From: a virus | Direction: 5' to 3' (one strand) | IMG/VR virus record: IMGVR_UViG_3300032285_005007 | Coordinates: 1-58,084 of that record | DNA length: 58,084 bases | Shown: in pieces, positions 7,009 to 16,016 of the stretch | Numbering within the stretch: position 1 is the first letter of the stretch | How the letters are laid out: each line of letters opens with the position of its first letter | The notes under the pieces: generated by a model | Told to the model about the DNA's origin: nothing | Seen by the model: the letters and a program-made list of their open reading frames with translations, nothing else | Database searches by the model: none | Program-made: the position numbers and the translations under genes

Positions 7009-9210
7009 ATGAAAAACTTATTAATATTCCTTTTATTGACTAGTATAGGATACGGTCAATATTGTCCTGCACTAGGACCCGATCAACTGTTACCTTGTGG
7101 TGTAGGATCAACTACTTTAACCGCAAATTTAAGTCAATGTGGAGCGGGTAATAACCCCAATCAAACAACAAATTATACCGTTGCTTCCATACCATATGTA
7201 GCTCAAACCAATACAGGAACATCTGTTTTTATGACGGATGATTCCCAACAAGGGCCATTTGTTATTGGATTTAACTTTTGTTTTTACGGACAAACATATA
7301 GTCAATTCTATATTGGTTCAAATGGATGGATTTCATTTAGTGGAGGACAACCTACTACATTTACTTCATCCCCATTACCAACTGTAGGTGCTTTAACACC
7401 TAAAAATTGTATTATGGGTCCTTGGCAGGATTGGCATCCTGGAATTGGAGGTCAAATCAAATACCAAACAAGTGGTGTTGCACCATGTAGAAAACTAACA
7501 GTAAGTTGGATAAATATGCCTATGTTTTCTTGCACTGGAAACCAAGGTACATTCCATATTGTAATTGAAGAATCAACCAACTATATCAGCAACTATATCC
7601 AATCAAAACCTGCTTGTTTACAATGGCAAGGTGGAACTGCTACTGAAGGAATCCATAATGCCGCGGGAACGGCAGCAGTAACTGTACCTGGAAGAAATTC
7701 TACAGCTTGGACAGCAAATAACGATGCTTGGAAATGGACTCCAAGTGGACCAGTAGTTACTCCAACATTAACTTGGTATCAAGTAGGAAATCCTGTAGCT
7801 ATTGGAACGGGACCCACACTTACCGTTACACCAACAGGACCAACATTGTATACTTGCCATTTAGAATATCCATCATGTAATGCAGGATGGTCTTCATGTA
7901 ATGCCGGAACAAGTTTAGGACCTGATACAGTACTAGTTGTACCTGGTCCTCCAAATTTACCTCCACCCGTAGTAATTCCATTTAATCCAAATTGTATTGG
8001 AAGTTGTGATGGAGCTATTAGTGTAATTTCAAGTGGTGGAACAGGCGTTCAAACGATTTCATGGAATGGACCTGCTAATGGTTTTAATCCAATTGGGTTA
8101 TGTGCTGGCGTATATAATTTTACAATTGTTGATGCTGCTGGATGTACGGTTTCTGGAACTGCTACGCTAACAAACCCTGCTCCTATTGTAGTAGGTCCTA
8201 TAGTAGCGTCGGATACTGTTTGTTTTAATACAACCAATGAAGTGTATAATGTACCCGATTTGGGAGCAGGATTCACATATCAATGGAGCAGTATCGGTAA
8301 TATTGTTTCGGGTCAAGGTACAACTTCTATAATAGTAGACTATACCTCTATACCAGCAGGATTTATTCCTGGAGTGGTAGATGTTATAGCTACTAGTCCA
8401 AATGGATGTACAAGCCTTCCTATTTCATTCGATGTTACTGTATTTAATATTTTATCTGTAATTGATCCTGCAGGTCCGTTTTGTTCAAATGATGAGTTTT
8501 CAACATTAAATGCTACTCCAATTGGAGGTGTCTTTAGTGGAACAGGAATGATGGGTGCTGATTTTTATCCTGCATTTGCTGATACTTTAGATAATTTTAT
8601 AACTTATACCTATTTGCAAAGTGGATGCTCATTCGATACTACAATTAATATTACTGTTTACGAACAGCCAACTATTACCCCAATTACCCCGTATAATGAA
8701 TTTTTTGAATTATGTGATGGTGATTCTATACCGAGCATATATTCGGTAGTTGCTTCTTTACCCGGTTATAATGAATGGACTGTATTGAATAATACGACCC
8801 AAACAGATAACTTAAGTATCGCTTGGAATGCGCCTGGGATGTTTGATATTTCGGTAGTACATTATTCAAATGGATGTCCTTCATCCCCACAATTTAATCT
8901 AGTTACTATAGTTCAATGTCCTGAATTGTTATTTTATGTGCCAAATTCATTTACACCGGATGGAGATGAACATAATAATACCTTTAAATGGACTTTTACA
9001 AGTGGATTTGATCCATTTGACTTCCATGTAGAAATTTACAATAGATGGGGAGAATTGATATATGAAAGCTATGACCATAACGATTATTGGGACGGAACAT
9101 ACTCTAACTTCCCAGTAACCCCAGGTCTATATAACTATAAAATCCATTTTGGTAGCCAAAAAAATGATGGTGCCTATGAATTTGCAGGAAGTGTTAATCT
9201 TATTAGATAG
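7009..9210 (+). CDS. Secreted protein with T9SS type B (CHU_C / gliding motility-associated) C-terminal domain
   Basis: A 733-residue protein starting with a clear signal peptide (MKNLLIFLLLTSIGYGQ). Residues ~85-240 form a Cys-rich beta domain with a FCFYGQTYSQFYIGSNGWIS motif. The middle (~310-640) looks like Ig/PKD/SprB-type repeats (GSCDGAISV, GCTVSGTATLTNP). The last ~90 residues are the gliding motility-associated C-terminal domain: VPNSFTPDGDEHN, then VEIYNRWGELIYES, YWDGTYSN and PGLYNYKIHF. In Bacteroidota this domain directs export through the type IX system and surface attachment. Finding it between the tail tube and baseplate genes suggests a cargo gene acquired from a host and displayed on infected cells. 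A virion adhesin is less likely because of the signal peptide. Confidence 0.9.
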   Translation: MKNLLIFLLLTSIGYGQYCPALGPDQLLPCGVGSTTLTANLSQCGAGNNPNQTTNYTVASIPYVAQTNTGTSVFMTDDSQQGPFVIGFNFCFYGQTYSQFYIGSNGWISFSGGQPTTFTSSPLPTVGALTPKNCIMGPWQDWHPGIGGQIKYQTSGVAPCRKLTVSWINMPMFSCTGNQGTFHIVIEESTNYISNYIQSKPACLQWQGGTATEGIHNAAGTAAVTVPGRNSTAWTANNDAWKWTPSGPVVTPTLTWYQVGNPVAIGTGPTLTVTPTGPTLYTCHLEYPSCNAGWSSCNAGTSLGPDTVLVVPGPPNLPPPVVIPFNPNCIGSCDGAISVISSGGTGVQTISWNGPANGFNPIGLCAGVYNFTIVDAAGCTVSGTATLTNPAPIVVGPIVASDTVCFNTTNEVYNVPDLGAGFTYQWSSIGNIVSGQGTTSIIVDYTSIPAGFIPGVVDVIATSPNGCTSLPISFDVTVFNILSVIDPAGPFCSNDEFSTLNATPIGGVFSGTGMMGADFYPAFADTLDNFITYTYLQSGCSFDTTINITVYEQPTITPITPYNEFFELCDGDSIPSIYSVVASLPGYNEWTVLNNTTQTDNLSIAWNAPGMFDISVVHYSNGCPSSPQFNLVTIVQCPELLFYVPNSFTPDGDEHNNTFKWTFTSGFDPFDFHVEIYNRWGELIYESYDHNDYWDGTYSNFPVTPGLYNYKIHFGSQKNDGAYEFAGSVNLIR

Positions 9211-9214
9211 TGCA

Positions 9215-9224
9215 ATATTTATAA
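9215..9224 (+). promoter_or_regulatory. Late-type upstream motif ATATTTATAA
   Basis: An exact motif copy, but only 4 bases before the ATG at 9229. This spacing would leave no leader if the motif is a -10 element. Confidence 0.5.
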
Positions 9225-9228
9225 CAGT

Positions 9229-9600
9229 ATGAAATTAGAAAATCTACGTGAGTTAGTAAAAGAAGAGTTAAGCAGAAAGCTTAATGAAGAATACCAAGAC
9301 AAATTCAAAATGGTTGGTATGATCATCACTAACATTAAAAAACGACCACAAAAAGAAATATTTTCAGATATTCGTTCACTACCTGGCATTACAGTAGCAT
9401 CAGCTAAAGAACCTATGGACTACAGTGAACAAAATACTGAAAAATTTCAAACCGTTTTAACTATCAAAGTTGATGGTCACCCTTGGATTGTAAAAGGTGG
9501 TTTTGATAGATCAAAAATGGAAGAAATACGCAAAGAAATATTAAAGATAGATGGAGTATTGTCATTTAATGTAAACCCTGACAATATTACTACTCTTTAA
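9229..9600 (+). CDS. Hypothetical protein, possible ferredoxin/ACT-like fold (123 aa)
   Basis: A charged helix of ~25 residues is followed by a beta-alpha-beta pattern: MVGMIITNIKKRPQKEIF, helix, LPGITVASAKEP, LTIKVDGHPWIVKGGFD, helix EEIRKEILKIDGV, LSFNVNP. This alternation resembles ferredoxin-like or ACT-type domains. I recall similar short proteins beside structural genes in marine phages, with no assigned role. It starts the second tail/baseplate unit, just behind a late-type motif. Confidence 0.5.
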   Translation: MKLENLRELVKEELSRKLNEEYQDKFKMVGMIITNIKKRPQKEIFSDIRSLPGITVASAKEPMDYSEQNTEKFQTVLTIKVDGHPWIVKGGFDRSKMEEIRKEILKIDGVLSFNVNPDNITTL

Positions 9601-9641
9601 TATATGTATATAAAACAATTAAGTTATAATAAATAAAAATT

Positions 9642-10373
9642 ATGGAAGAGTTTAAAACACCAACTGAAAAAGTTGAATTACCCTCAAAAGGTTTAGTATA
9701 TCCACCAGAAAATCCTTTAGCAAAAGGTTATGTAGAAATGAAATACATGACTGCTAAAGAAGAAGATATTCTTCTTAATTCAAACTATATCAAAAACGGT
9801 ACCGCTATTGATAAATTATTAAAGGCAATGATTGTAACTCCAATCAATTACGATGATTTGATTACTGGAGATAAAAATGCAATTATGATTGCTTCTCGTA
9901 TTTTAGGATATGGATCTGAATATACGTTTACATACAATGATGAAGAACATACAGTTGATTTATCTCAATTAGATTCTAAACCATTAGACGAATCCAAATT
10001 TACCCCAGGAGTAAATGAGTTTGATTATACATTCCCATTCTCTAAAACAAACATTACATTTAAATTCCTTCAACACCGTGATGAAAATAATATTCAACGC
10101 GAATTAGATGGACTTAAAAAAATTAATAAAGATAATTCCCCTGAATTATCAACTCGAATGAAATTCATGATCACATCAGTTGATGGAAATAGCGATTCAA
10201 AATTAATTCGAGAATTTGTAGATAAACATCTCTTAGCACGAGACGCTAAGTCTCTTAGAACATATATTAAAGATTTTCAGCCAGACGTAGATCTAACTTT
10301 TTTTCCCTCTGGGGAATCGGATAGAGTCTCTATCCCAATTGGGGTTAGGTTTTTTTGGCCTGACTTCGAATGA
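9642..10373 (+). CDS. 26: T4 gp26-like protein (T4_baseplate family), upstream part of a frameshifted pair
   Basis: A 243-residue protein beginning EEFKTPTEKVELPSKGLVYP, the typical start of the T4 gp26 family (Pfam T4_baseplate), with YMTAKEEDIL at ~33-42 and an end SIPIGVRFFWPDFE. These proteins lie just before the tape measure gene and act in hub/tape-measure assembly, like the lambda G protein. The leader TTATAATAAATAAAA resembles a degenerate late motif. The gene overlaps, in another frame, a second reading frame without an ATG (10297-10650), which is the pattern of tail assembly chaperone frameshifting. Confidence 0.8.
   Translation: MEEFKTPTEKVELPSKGLVYPPENPLAKGYVEMKYMTAKEEDILLNSNYIKNGTAIDKLLKAMIVTPINYDDLITGDKNAIMIASRILGYGSEYTFTYNDEEHTVDLSQLDSKPLDESKFTPGVNEFDYTFPFSKTNITFKFLQHRDENNIQRELDGLKKINKDNSPELSTRMKFMITSVDGNSDSKLIREFVDKHLLARDAKSLRTYIKDFQPDVDLTFFPSGESDRVSIPIGVRFFWPDFE
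10297..10373 (+). other. Candidate programmed ribosomal frameshift window
   Basis: The gp26-like frame stops at 10371-10373. The next frame (+1 or -2) is open from 10297, after a TAA at 10294, to 10650. The overlap holds two runs of seven T: 10298-10304, read TTT TTT CCC, where a +1 slip from UUU to UUC keeps Phe pairing, and 10350-10356, read TTT TTT TGG. Between them is a perfect 7-bp hairpin with a 3-base loop at 10319-10335 (GGATAGA / TCTATCC). CCCAATTGGG at 10334-10343 is also a palindrome. Confidence 0.6.
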
Positions 10374-10650
10374 TGATTCGGCTCAAGTAAAATTAGCCAT
10401 TTACAAACAAATTCACCAAATTTGTTTTTTTGGAAAAGGAGGATATAGTTGGCCTGTTGTATACAACATGCCAATTTATCTTCGTCGTTTTGTCTTTAAT
10501 GAAATGAAACAATTTTATGAGGAAGAAAAAGCAGCAAATGAAAATGCTGCAAAGAAACATAAAACCTCTCCAAAAAACCCATCTTCCCAAACTCAAACAT
10601 TCAATATGGGAGTCCCCACTAAAGGCAAACCACCAGTATCGTATCAATAA
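10297..10650 (+). CDS. gp51-like downstream part of tail assembly chaperone, expressed by frameshift
   Basis: This frame has no ATG until deep inside a conserved-looking segment (the Met of VVYNMPIYLRRF), so it is probably made as an extension of the gp26-like protein; a TTG at 10339 is the alternative start. Recognisable content is IYKQIHQICFFGKGGYSWP, then VVYNMPIYLRRFVFNEMK and a charged, disordered tail (EEEKAANENAAKKHK). I recall the 'GxGGxxWxxVYNMPxxLRRF' pattern from gp51-type products that follow gp26 in T4-like phages. The role is chaperoning of hub or tape measure. The exact N terminus is undecided. Confidence 0.65.
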   Translation, partial: LFFPLGNRIESLSQLGLGFFGLTSNDDSAQVKLAIYKQIHQICFFGKGGYSWPVVYNMPIYLRRFVFNEMKQFYEEEKAANENAAKKHKTSPKNPSSQTQTFNMGVPTKGKPPVSYQ

Positions 10651-10665
10651 AAATTGATATTTTTG

Positions 10666-10675
10666 ATATTTATAA
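10666..10675 (+). promoter_or_regulatory. Late-type upstream motif ATATTTATAA
   Basis: An exact motif copy followed by TAAAATAA, 16 bases before the tape measure ATG at 10692. Confidence 0.6.
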
Positions 10676-10691
10676 TAAAATAATTTAGGAT

Positions 10692-12992
10692 ATGGCTGCT
10701 AATGATGATGCTAAAGAATTAAAAAGTCTTGTTGAACAGTGGAAAGATGTTACTAAACAACTTAATAATGAGTTAAAAACAACAAGATCTCTTGCTGCGG
10801 AATCATTATCACCTTTTGAATCTTTAGTTGATGTTTTTGACAAACTTGAAAAACATAAAATTCGAGAAAATCAATTAAGCTCCGAGGAATTAAAAAAATT
10901 ATCACTAAAAGTTCAATTAGAAAAAGAAAATTTAAATAATTCTAAAAAAGCTTTAGATGCAAGATTAGGTTTCCTTAAAGCACAAGAAAATGATTTAAAG
11001 AATAACCTTATAGGAATTAAAAAGACTACCAAAGCTTATAAGGAAACTGTTAAAACATTACAAGACGTTCAAAAGGAAATGAACAGTAATGTTGCTGCTT
11101 CTCATGAATTTGAAAAAAGAATTGAAGATACTACTAAAAGTGTTGAGGATTTAGAAAAAGCATTAGCTCAAGCCGCAAGTCAAGCTAAAAAACTCGAAAG
11201 TATAGATAAATTTAAAAAATCTTTGGATAAGATTTCCACCCCTATGGATAATATTCTTAACCCAATGAATCTTCTTAATAAAGCTATTAATTTTGCTGTT
11301 GGAGGAATATTAGAATATGATAAAAGATTAGGTGATACTGCTAAAAGTATGAATTTAACATACGGAGAAGCAGATAAATCTAATAAAGCTATGGTTGCAT
11401 TTGCAGATGCCTCCAAAAGCGCCTACGATAACTCAGAAGATTTAAATAAAACTGTAGTAGACTTAAATAAAAATTTAGGTACTTCAATAAAATTTGAACA
11501 ACTTACTGGTGCCCTTAAGGAAGATGTAGCCTTGATGTCTCAATTAGAAAACATAGCTGGATTAACCTCAGAAGAAACCCAAGGAATACTTAATTATACA
11601 TTAGCTACTAATCAATCAGCAACAAAAGCTACAAAAGATTTAATGGCTAATTATAGAGTAGCAGGTCTTAAACGTGGAGTTGTATTAAATGAAAAAGATG
11701 CTTTAAAAGAAGTATCAAAATTATCAAATTCCATCAAATTATCCACAGCTGGTGGTGCTGCTGGATTAGGTAAAGCTGTAGCAGCTGCTAAAGCATTAGG
11801 AACCGATTTGGGTAAAGTAGATGATATAGCAGGAAGCATCCTTAACTTTGAAGAATCCATTGAATCAGAATTAAGTGCAGAATTACTTACTGGTAAAAAT
11901 CTAAATCTAGAAAAAGCACGTGAAGCTGCTTTAAATAATGACCTAGCAACCCTTTCAGATGAAATAAAGAAAAATGTTGGTAGTACTGCTGAATTTAATG
12001 AAATGAATAGAATCCAACAGGATGCAATTGCAAAATCTGTTGGTATGACTCGTGAAGAATTAGCAACAACTTTAACTAACCAAGAAGCCTTAAAAAATAT
12101 AAGTGCCTCTTCTGTAGAAGATGCCCAAGAACAATATAATTTAGCAGTAAAAAACGGGAAAGAAAAAGAATTTTTAAATAAATTAGGAGATGAAGCATTA
12201 GGAAAACAATTTGAACAAACCCATATGCAAGAGGAAGCTGCAATCGCTCAAAAGAAAGCAAATGATTCAATAATTTCTGCTTTAGGTCCTATGGAAGAAC
12301 ATAAAAAGTCTTTTAAATTAATTTTAGATACTGTAATATCTATTATTAAAAATTTCGGGGCTTTTAAAGGACTTATAATTGCTGTAGGTGCTATTATGGC
12401 CACTAAATTAGTTGCCCAAGCAGGAATGGCTGCAGTTTCATTTGCCGCCCAATTAGCTTCAGCAATAGCTATGAAGAGAGCAATAAAACAACAATCCTCT
12501 GATATGGATCCCCTTATAGCAAAACAAGCCGCTCTTACTGCTTCTCAAGTAGCAGGTGCTGAAGCCGCTTCTTTTGGTACTGTTACAGTTGCTATTCTCT
12601 CGGGGCTTGCTTTAGTTGGAGCAGCAATAGCTGGATTCTCAATGATGAATGATGGTGTTATCTCCCCATCATCAGGAGGAAGTGGTTACGGAGATAGAGT
12701 AATGTATGGTCCTGAAGGTGCAATTTCATTCAACAATAAAGATACTATTGTAGCAGGAACGGATTTATTTAAATCTGATGATATGGTATCTGCCCCTAAA
12801 GGTGCAGTTCAAGTATCAAGCGGTAATAATTCATCTAGAGAAATAGCAGAATTAAGAAGCGCAATTATGGCTTTAGCTTCCCGACCAGTAAATGTATCAA
12901 TTGATGGTAAAAAAGTAATTGAAGCTACAACAGGTGCTAATCCAAACACACAAGGAGTGGAATCTGCTAAAAATAGCTTTAAAATGCAATAA
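10692..12992 (+). CDS. Tape measure protein (gp29-like position)
   Basis: A 766-residue protein. Residues ~1-170 are charged, Leu/Lys/Glu-rich coiled coil. Residues ~560-660 are hydrophobic and Ala/Gly-rich (LIIAVGAIMATKLVAQAGM, then AILSGLALVGAAIAGFSMM), as in tape measures that insert into the host membrane. The end has GPEGAISFNNKDTIVAGTDL and a short coiled coil. It lies directly after the gp26/gp51-like pair, the usual place for the tape measure, which sets tail length and passes through the tube on ejection. It is longer than T4 gp29 (590 residues). Confidence 0.8.
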   Translation: MAANDDAKELKSLVEQWKDVTKQLNNELKTTRSLAAESLSPFESLVDVFDKLEKHKIRENQLSSEELKKLSLKVQLEKENLNNSKKALDARLGFLKAQENDLKNNLIGIKKTTKAYKETVKTLQDVQKEMNSNVAASHEFEKRIEDTTKSVEDLEKALAQAASQAKKLESIDKFKKSLDKISTPMDNILNPMNLLNKAINFAVGGILEYDKRLGDTAKSMNLTYGEADKSNKAMVAFADASKSAYDNSEDLNKTVVDLNKNLGTSIKFEQLTGALKEDVALMSQLENIAGLTSEETQGILNYTLATNQSATKATKDLMANYRVAGLKRGVVLNEKDALKEVSKLSNSIKLSTAGGAAGLGKAVAAAKALGTDLGKVDDIAGSILNFEESIESELSAELLTGKNLNLEKAREAALNNDLATLSDEIKKNVGSTAEFNEMNRIQQDAIAKSVGMTREELATTLTNQEALKNISASSVEDAQEQYNLAVKNGKEKEFLNKLGDEALGKQFEQTHMQEEAAIAQKKANDSIISALGPMEEHKKSFKLILDTVISIIKNFGAFKGLIIAVGAIMATKLVAQAGMAAVSFAAQLASAIAMKRAIKQQSSDMDPLIAKQAALTASQVAGAEAASFGTVTVAILSGLALVGAAIAGFSMMNDGVISPSSGGSGYGDRVMYGPEGAISFNNKDTIVAGTDLFKSDDMVSAPKGAVQVSSGNNSSREIAELRSAIMALASRPVNVSIDGKKVIEATTGANPNTQGVESAKNSFKMQ

Positions 12993-12998
12993 TATTTA

Positions 12999-13008
12999 AT
13001 ATTTATAA
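12999..13008 (+). promoter_or_regulatory. Late-type upstream motif ATATTTATAA
   Basis: An exact motif copy followed by ACAAAATAA, 11 bases before the ATG at 13020. Confidence 0.6.
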
Positions 13009-13019
13009 ACAAAATAATT

Positions 13020-13298
13020 ATGGGACTTAAAGACAGACTCCAACAAGCAGGATCCAGCTTAACAGCATATGATGGAAATACCCCACCAATTAATCCTTTA
13101 GCTACAAACCAATCCACATTACATGCTATCGCCTCTGGACAACCAGGATACTCAGTATCTGGGATTAATTCAAACATAGTAAATGGGCAATACCAGCAAT
13201 ATCAAGATGGAGCCCCTAATAGCTTACCATTCCCATCTAATTTAGATTTAAATAACGGATTTACACCATTTCAATATTTGAATAATCCACCTCATTAA
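13020..13298 (+). CDS. Small baseplate-region protein, paralogue A (92 aa)
   Basis: A 92-residue, Asn/Pro/Ser-rich protein, probably extended. It shares with the next gene the blocks NPLATNQSTLH, GYSV, and Y.QYQDGAPNSLPFPSNLD (compare YSSYRDGTTNAIPLPTTLD downstream). The two are tandem paralogues, 6 bases apart. They may be minor baseplate or hub peptides. The family is not recognised. Confidence 0.55.
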   Translation: MGLKDRLQQAGSSLTAYDGNTPPINPLATNQSTLHAIASGQPGYSVSGINSNIVNGQYQQYQDGAPNSLPFPSNLDLNNGFTPFQYLNNPPH

Positions 13299-13304
13299 GA
13301 TATT

Positions 13305-13709
13305 ATGTCTAATGGATTATTACATAAATTTAATAGTGGTGGATCTAACTATGCTTTAACTAATAACATAGGTTCCACTAACCCTTCTACCGACCCGATA
13401 GAAGAAAAACTTGTTATGGAAGGTTCCCCTTACTCAGCTAATAATGGACAAGGTGTACCGGTAAATCCCTTAGCTACTAAACAATCAACACTTCATTACG
13501 ATACAAAAACAAATTCAGAAGGATATTCAGTAATTGGGGGGAAATCAACATCATTAACAACTAATAATTATTCTTCTTATAGAGATGGAACAACAAATGC
13601 AATCCCATTACCAACCACTTTAGATCCTAATGATCCTACTGGTGGTGACCCCATCTATAAATTAAAATATACTTCAAAAAACCCGTACGAAAAAAGTACT
13701 TTTCAATAA
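13305..13709 (+). CDS. Small baseplate-region protein, paralogue B (134 aa)
   Basis: A 134-residue protein. Its residues ~40-110 align with the preceding 92-residue protein (VNPLATKQSTLHYD, EGYSVIGG, SYRDGTTNAIPLPTTLD). It has an extra N-terminal segment (LLHKFNSGGSNYALTNN) and a C-terminal YKLKYTSKNPYEKS. There is no signal peptide. Its place between tape measure and baseplate genes suggests a virion part. Function unknown. Confidence 0.55.
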   Translation: MSNGLLHKFNSGGSNYALTNNIGSTNPSTDPIEEKLVMEGSPYSANNGQGVPVNPLATKQSTLHYDTKTNSEGYSVIGGKSTSLTTNNYSSYRDGTTNAIPLPTTLDPNDPTGGDPIYKLKYTSKNPYEKSTFQ

Positions 13710-13715
13710 ACATAT

Positions 13716-15689
13716 ATGGGACTTTACCAAATACTAACAGATCCACAAAACTTTAAATTTTACGCGGAAAAATCTTTTCCTGGCGTTAATGCTAAGTTTA
13801 CAAATGATACATTTGGTCAAAAAAGTATTGGATTTGGAGATTCAAGCCAACCATATATTCAAATTTCACCACCACCAGTTGTAGGACCTACAACAGGTAC
13901 TGGACTTCAAAAAATAGAAGATAATATCCGATACAATTCTAAATCTTGGGGTCCTGATTTTTTAAATAGAGGTAATCTTTTTGGAGCTGTTAGAACAGCT
14001 GATGATGTAACAAGATTAACAAAATATTTTTTTGACAAAAGAAATATTAGCGGTTATTTATTTATTGCCAAACAAAATTTACTTTCTAGAATGTCTCCAT
14101 CCACTGAGGCATCAACCGGTGTAGCTTACGGTTTAGGTAATTTTAATGCAGGTGTTTACACCCCAGCTTCAACAATAGGACAAGCGGCATTAAGTATTAT
14201 TGAAGGGCATTTACTTAAACAAGGTATTGATCCTACGGGATTAATTAATCCCTTAAGTATTAAAACATACCAACAAGCAATATATAAGAATCAACTAGAA
14301 GAAGGAACAGATTTTGAAAAAAATAATCGCTTAATCAAATTAAGTAGTCTATCATATCGCACTGAATCTGAAATTGAAAATTTAAATTCTTTAATTGCTT
14401 CTCCATATAAAGTTAGAAAAAAGCCAAATTTTTTTATGTCTTATGGAGGTGGACCCGACTCAGTTTTAGGAATAGGTCCAACTCGAATTAAATATGCTAC
14501 AGATAATACTGGAGAAAACGCATTAACTACCGTTACTAATAGAACAGGATTAAAAAGTATTATGTACTTTCAAGATCCAACACCATTAACATGGGATCGA
14601 AAAGATCTTTCCCAACCTAGTAAAAATGTAGATGTTACTATATCAGAAGATTTTAGAAAAAGATTAGTAGATAGCGCAACCCCAGGACAACAAATATTTC
14701 TTAGTATTTCTCCTAGTTATAAACTAGATGCTAATGTTAGTGGAAGTTCAACAACAGGTAATATTGAAAAAAGAACTAACTTTAGAGGAGCAGGATCACG
14801 TGGAAATAGAAAAAATTATCAAGAAGGTAAAAAAGATCCTACTTCTGGAAAAGTATTAGGTCCAACAGATATTATTAATGCTGTTCCTATATATCAAGGA
14901 ACTACTCCATCCAATAATGACATATTAAAGGATATGATTGATTTCCGTATAGGAATTTATGATAATGATACAATTGGGCAGGGTAATATTATCCAACTTA
15001 ATTGGATGCATTTTAGAGTCCTTTTAGATGAGTTCTCTGATTCGTATGGTGCTGATTGGAAAGCAATAAACTATATGGGTAGAGCAGAAAATTTTTATAA
15101 ATATGAATCATTTAAAAGAGATATTTCAATTGGATTTACTGTAGCGGCTCAATCAAAACAAGAATTATTACCAATATATAGAAAATTAAATTATTTAGCT
15201 TCTTCATTAGCACCTAGCTATTCTACTAATGGTTTTATCCGTGGGAACTTATCACAAATTACTTTAGGTAACTGGCTTTGGGAACAACCCGGATTTATTA
15301 GTTCAGTAGACTTATCTATCCCTGATGATTCCCCTTGGGAAATCAATCTACCAGTAGACGGAGATAAAAATAATCTAGATTCAAATGTCAAACAGGTTCC
15401 TCATATGGTTAATGTAAAAATTAAATTTACCCCAATCCATCGTTTCAGGCCAGAAATTACTAAATTATCCAACCAACCAAACCCAGATAAATTCTCAGAA
15501 GATAATATTACATTTTACGATTCAATATATGGTCCTCAAAGATATATTTCTTTACAAGATAAAAAAACTAATGGATATGATGTTAATGCATTAAATAATA
15601 TTCAGGCATATTATGATAGCGGACAAGTTGCTTTCACTCTCCCAACAAATGAAGATCTTCTTAATGAGTCTTACCCCAACCCAGAATAA
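13716..15689 (+). CDS. Large baseplate protein, tube-initiator-like (gp48/gp54-type domain)
   Basis: A 657-residue protein. Residues ~420-590 contain DFRIGIYDNDTIG, then INYMGRAENFYKYESFKRDI, SIGFTVAAQSKQELLPIYRK and LNYLASSLAPSYS. This 'GR....YKY....R.I.F.FTV.A.....L..IY.KLN.L' pattern is typical of baseplate tube-initiation proteins that cap the hub and nucleate the tail tube. The N-terminal half (NFNAGVYTPASTIGQAALSI, a region around 145-165) is not assigned to a domain. It is followed directly by the LysM wedge protein. The class is likely; equating it to one T4 gene is not possible by eye. Confidence 0.6.
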   Translation: MGLYQILTDPQNFKFYAEKSFPGVNAKFTNDTFGQKSIGFGDSSQPYIQISPPPVVGPTTGTGLQKIEDNIRYNSKSWGPDFLNRGNLFGAVRTADDVTRLTKYFFDKRNISGYLFIAKQNLLSRMSPSTEASTGVAYGLGNFNAGVYTPASTIGQAALSIIEGHLLKQGIDPTGLINPLSIKTYQQAIYKNQLEEGTDFEKNNRLIKLSSLSYRTESEIENLNSLIASPYKVRKKPNFFMSYGGGPDSVLGIGPTRIKYATDNTGENALTTVTNRTGLKSIMYFQDPTPLTWDRKDLSQPSKNVDVTISEDFRKRLVDSATPGQQIFLSISPSYKLDANVSGSSTTGNIEKRTNFRGAGSRGNRKNYQEGKKDPTSGKVLGPTDIINAVPIYQGTTPSNNDILKDMIDFRIGIYDNDTIGQGNIIQLNWMHFRVLLDEFSDSYGADWKAINYMGRAENFYKYESFKRDISIGFTVAAQSKQELLPIYRKLNYLASSLAPSYSTNGFIRGNLSQITLGNWLWEQPGFISSVDLSIPDDSPWEINLPVDGDKNNLDSNVKQVPHMVNVKIKFTPIHRFRPEITKLSNQPNPDKFSEDNITFYDSIYGPQRYISLQDKKTNGYDVNALNNIQAYYDSGQVAFTLPTNEDLLNESYPNPE

Positions 15690-15691
15690 TC

Positions 15692-16003
15692 ATGAATAGA
15701 TATAATGTAGCCCAAATCATTAAAACCCCAGAGGATCCAAGAAGAAGATATACAAATATTAAATATCCTTCGATTTTTCCAACTTCTGCCGATATTTATG
15801 TATATACGGGTCAAGGAGATAGATATGATACTTTGGCTTTAACATATTATAGTGATACTACATTATGGTGGGTTATTAGTAGAGCTAATCCTTCCCAACC
15901 AAATGATACATTATATCCGAGTGTTGGAGCCCAAATTAGAATACCTGCAACTTCAAGAATCCCACAATTGATAGCAGCATTTCAGAATTTAAATAATATT
16001 TAA
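15692..16003 (+). CDS. LysM-like baseplate wedge protein, T4 gp53-like
   Basis: A 103-residue protein with a LysM-type core: GQGDRYDTLALTYYSDTTLW, WVISRANP, then VGAQIRIPA. T4 gp53 and the P2 gpX group use such a domain to clamp inner baseplate parts around the hub. The N terminus (RRRYTNIKYPSIFPTSADIY) fits gp53-like 'Y....YP.I......D.Y' starts. It starts 2 bases after the preceding gene and is followed by the large hub-like gene. Confidence 0.75.
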   Translation: MNRYNVAQIIKTPEDPRRRYTNIKYPSIFPTSADIYVYTGQGDRYDTLALTYYSDTTLWWVISRANPSQPNDTLYPSVGAQIRIPATSRIPQLIAAFQNLNNI

Positions 16004-16016
16004 AATATAAAAAGTT

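Noticed and set aside
10277-10647. Minus-strand open frames of 65 and 84 codons across the gp26/gp51 junction
   Set aside because: The sense frames carry recognisable gp26- and gp51-type patterns. The antisense products look like random translation.
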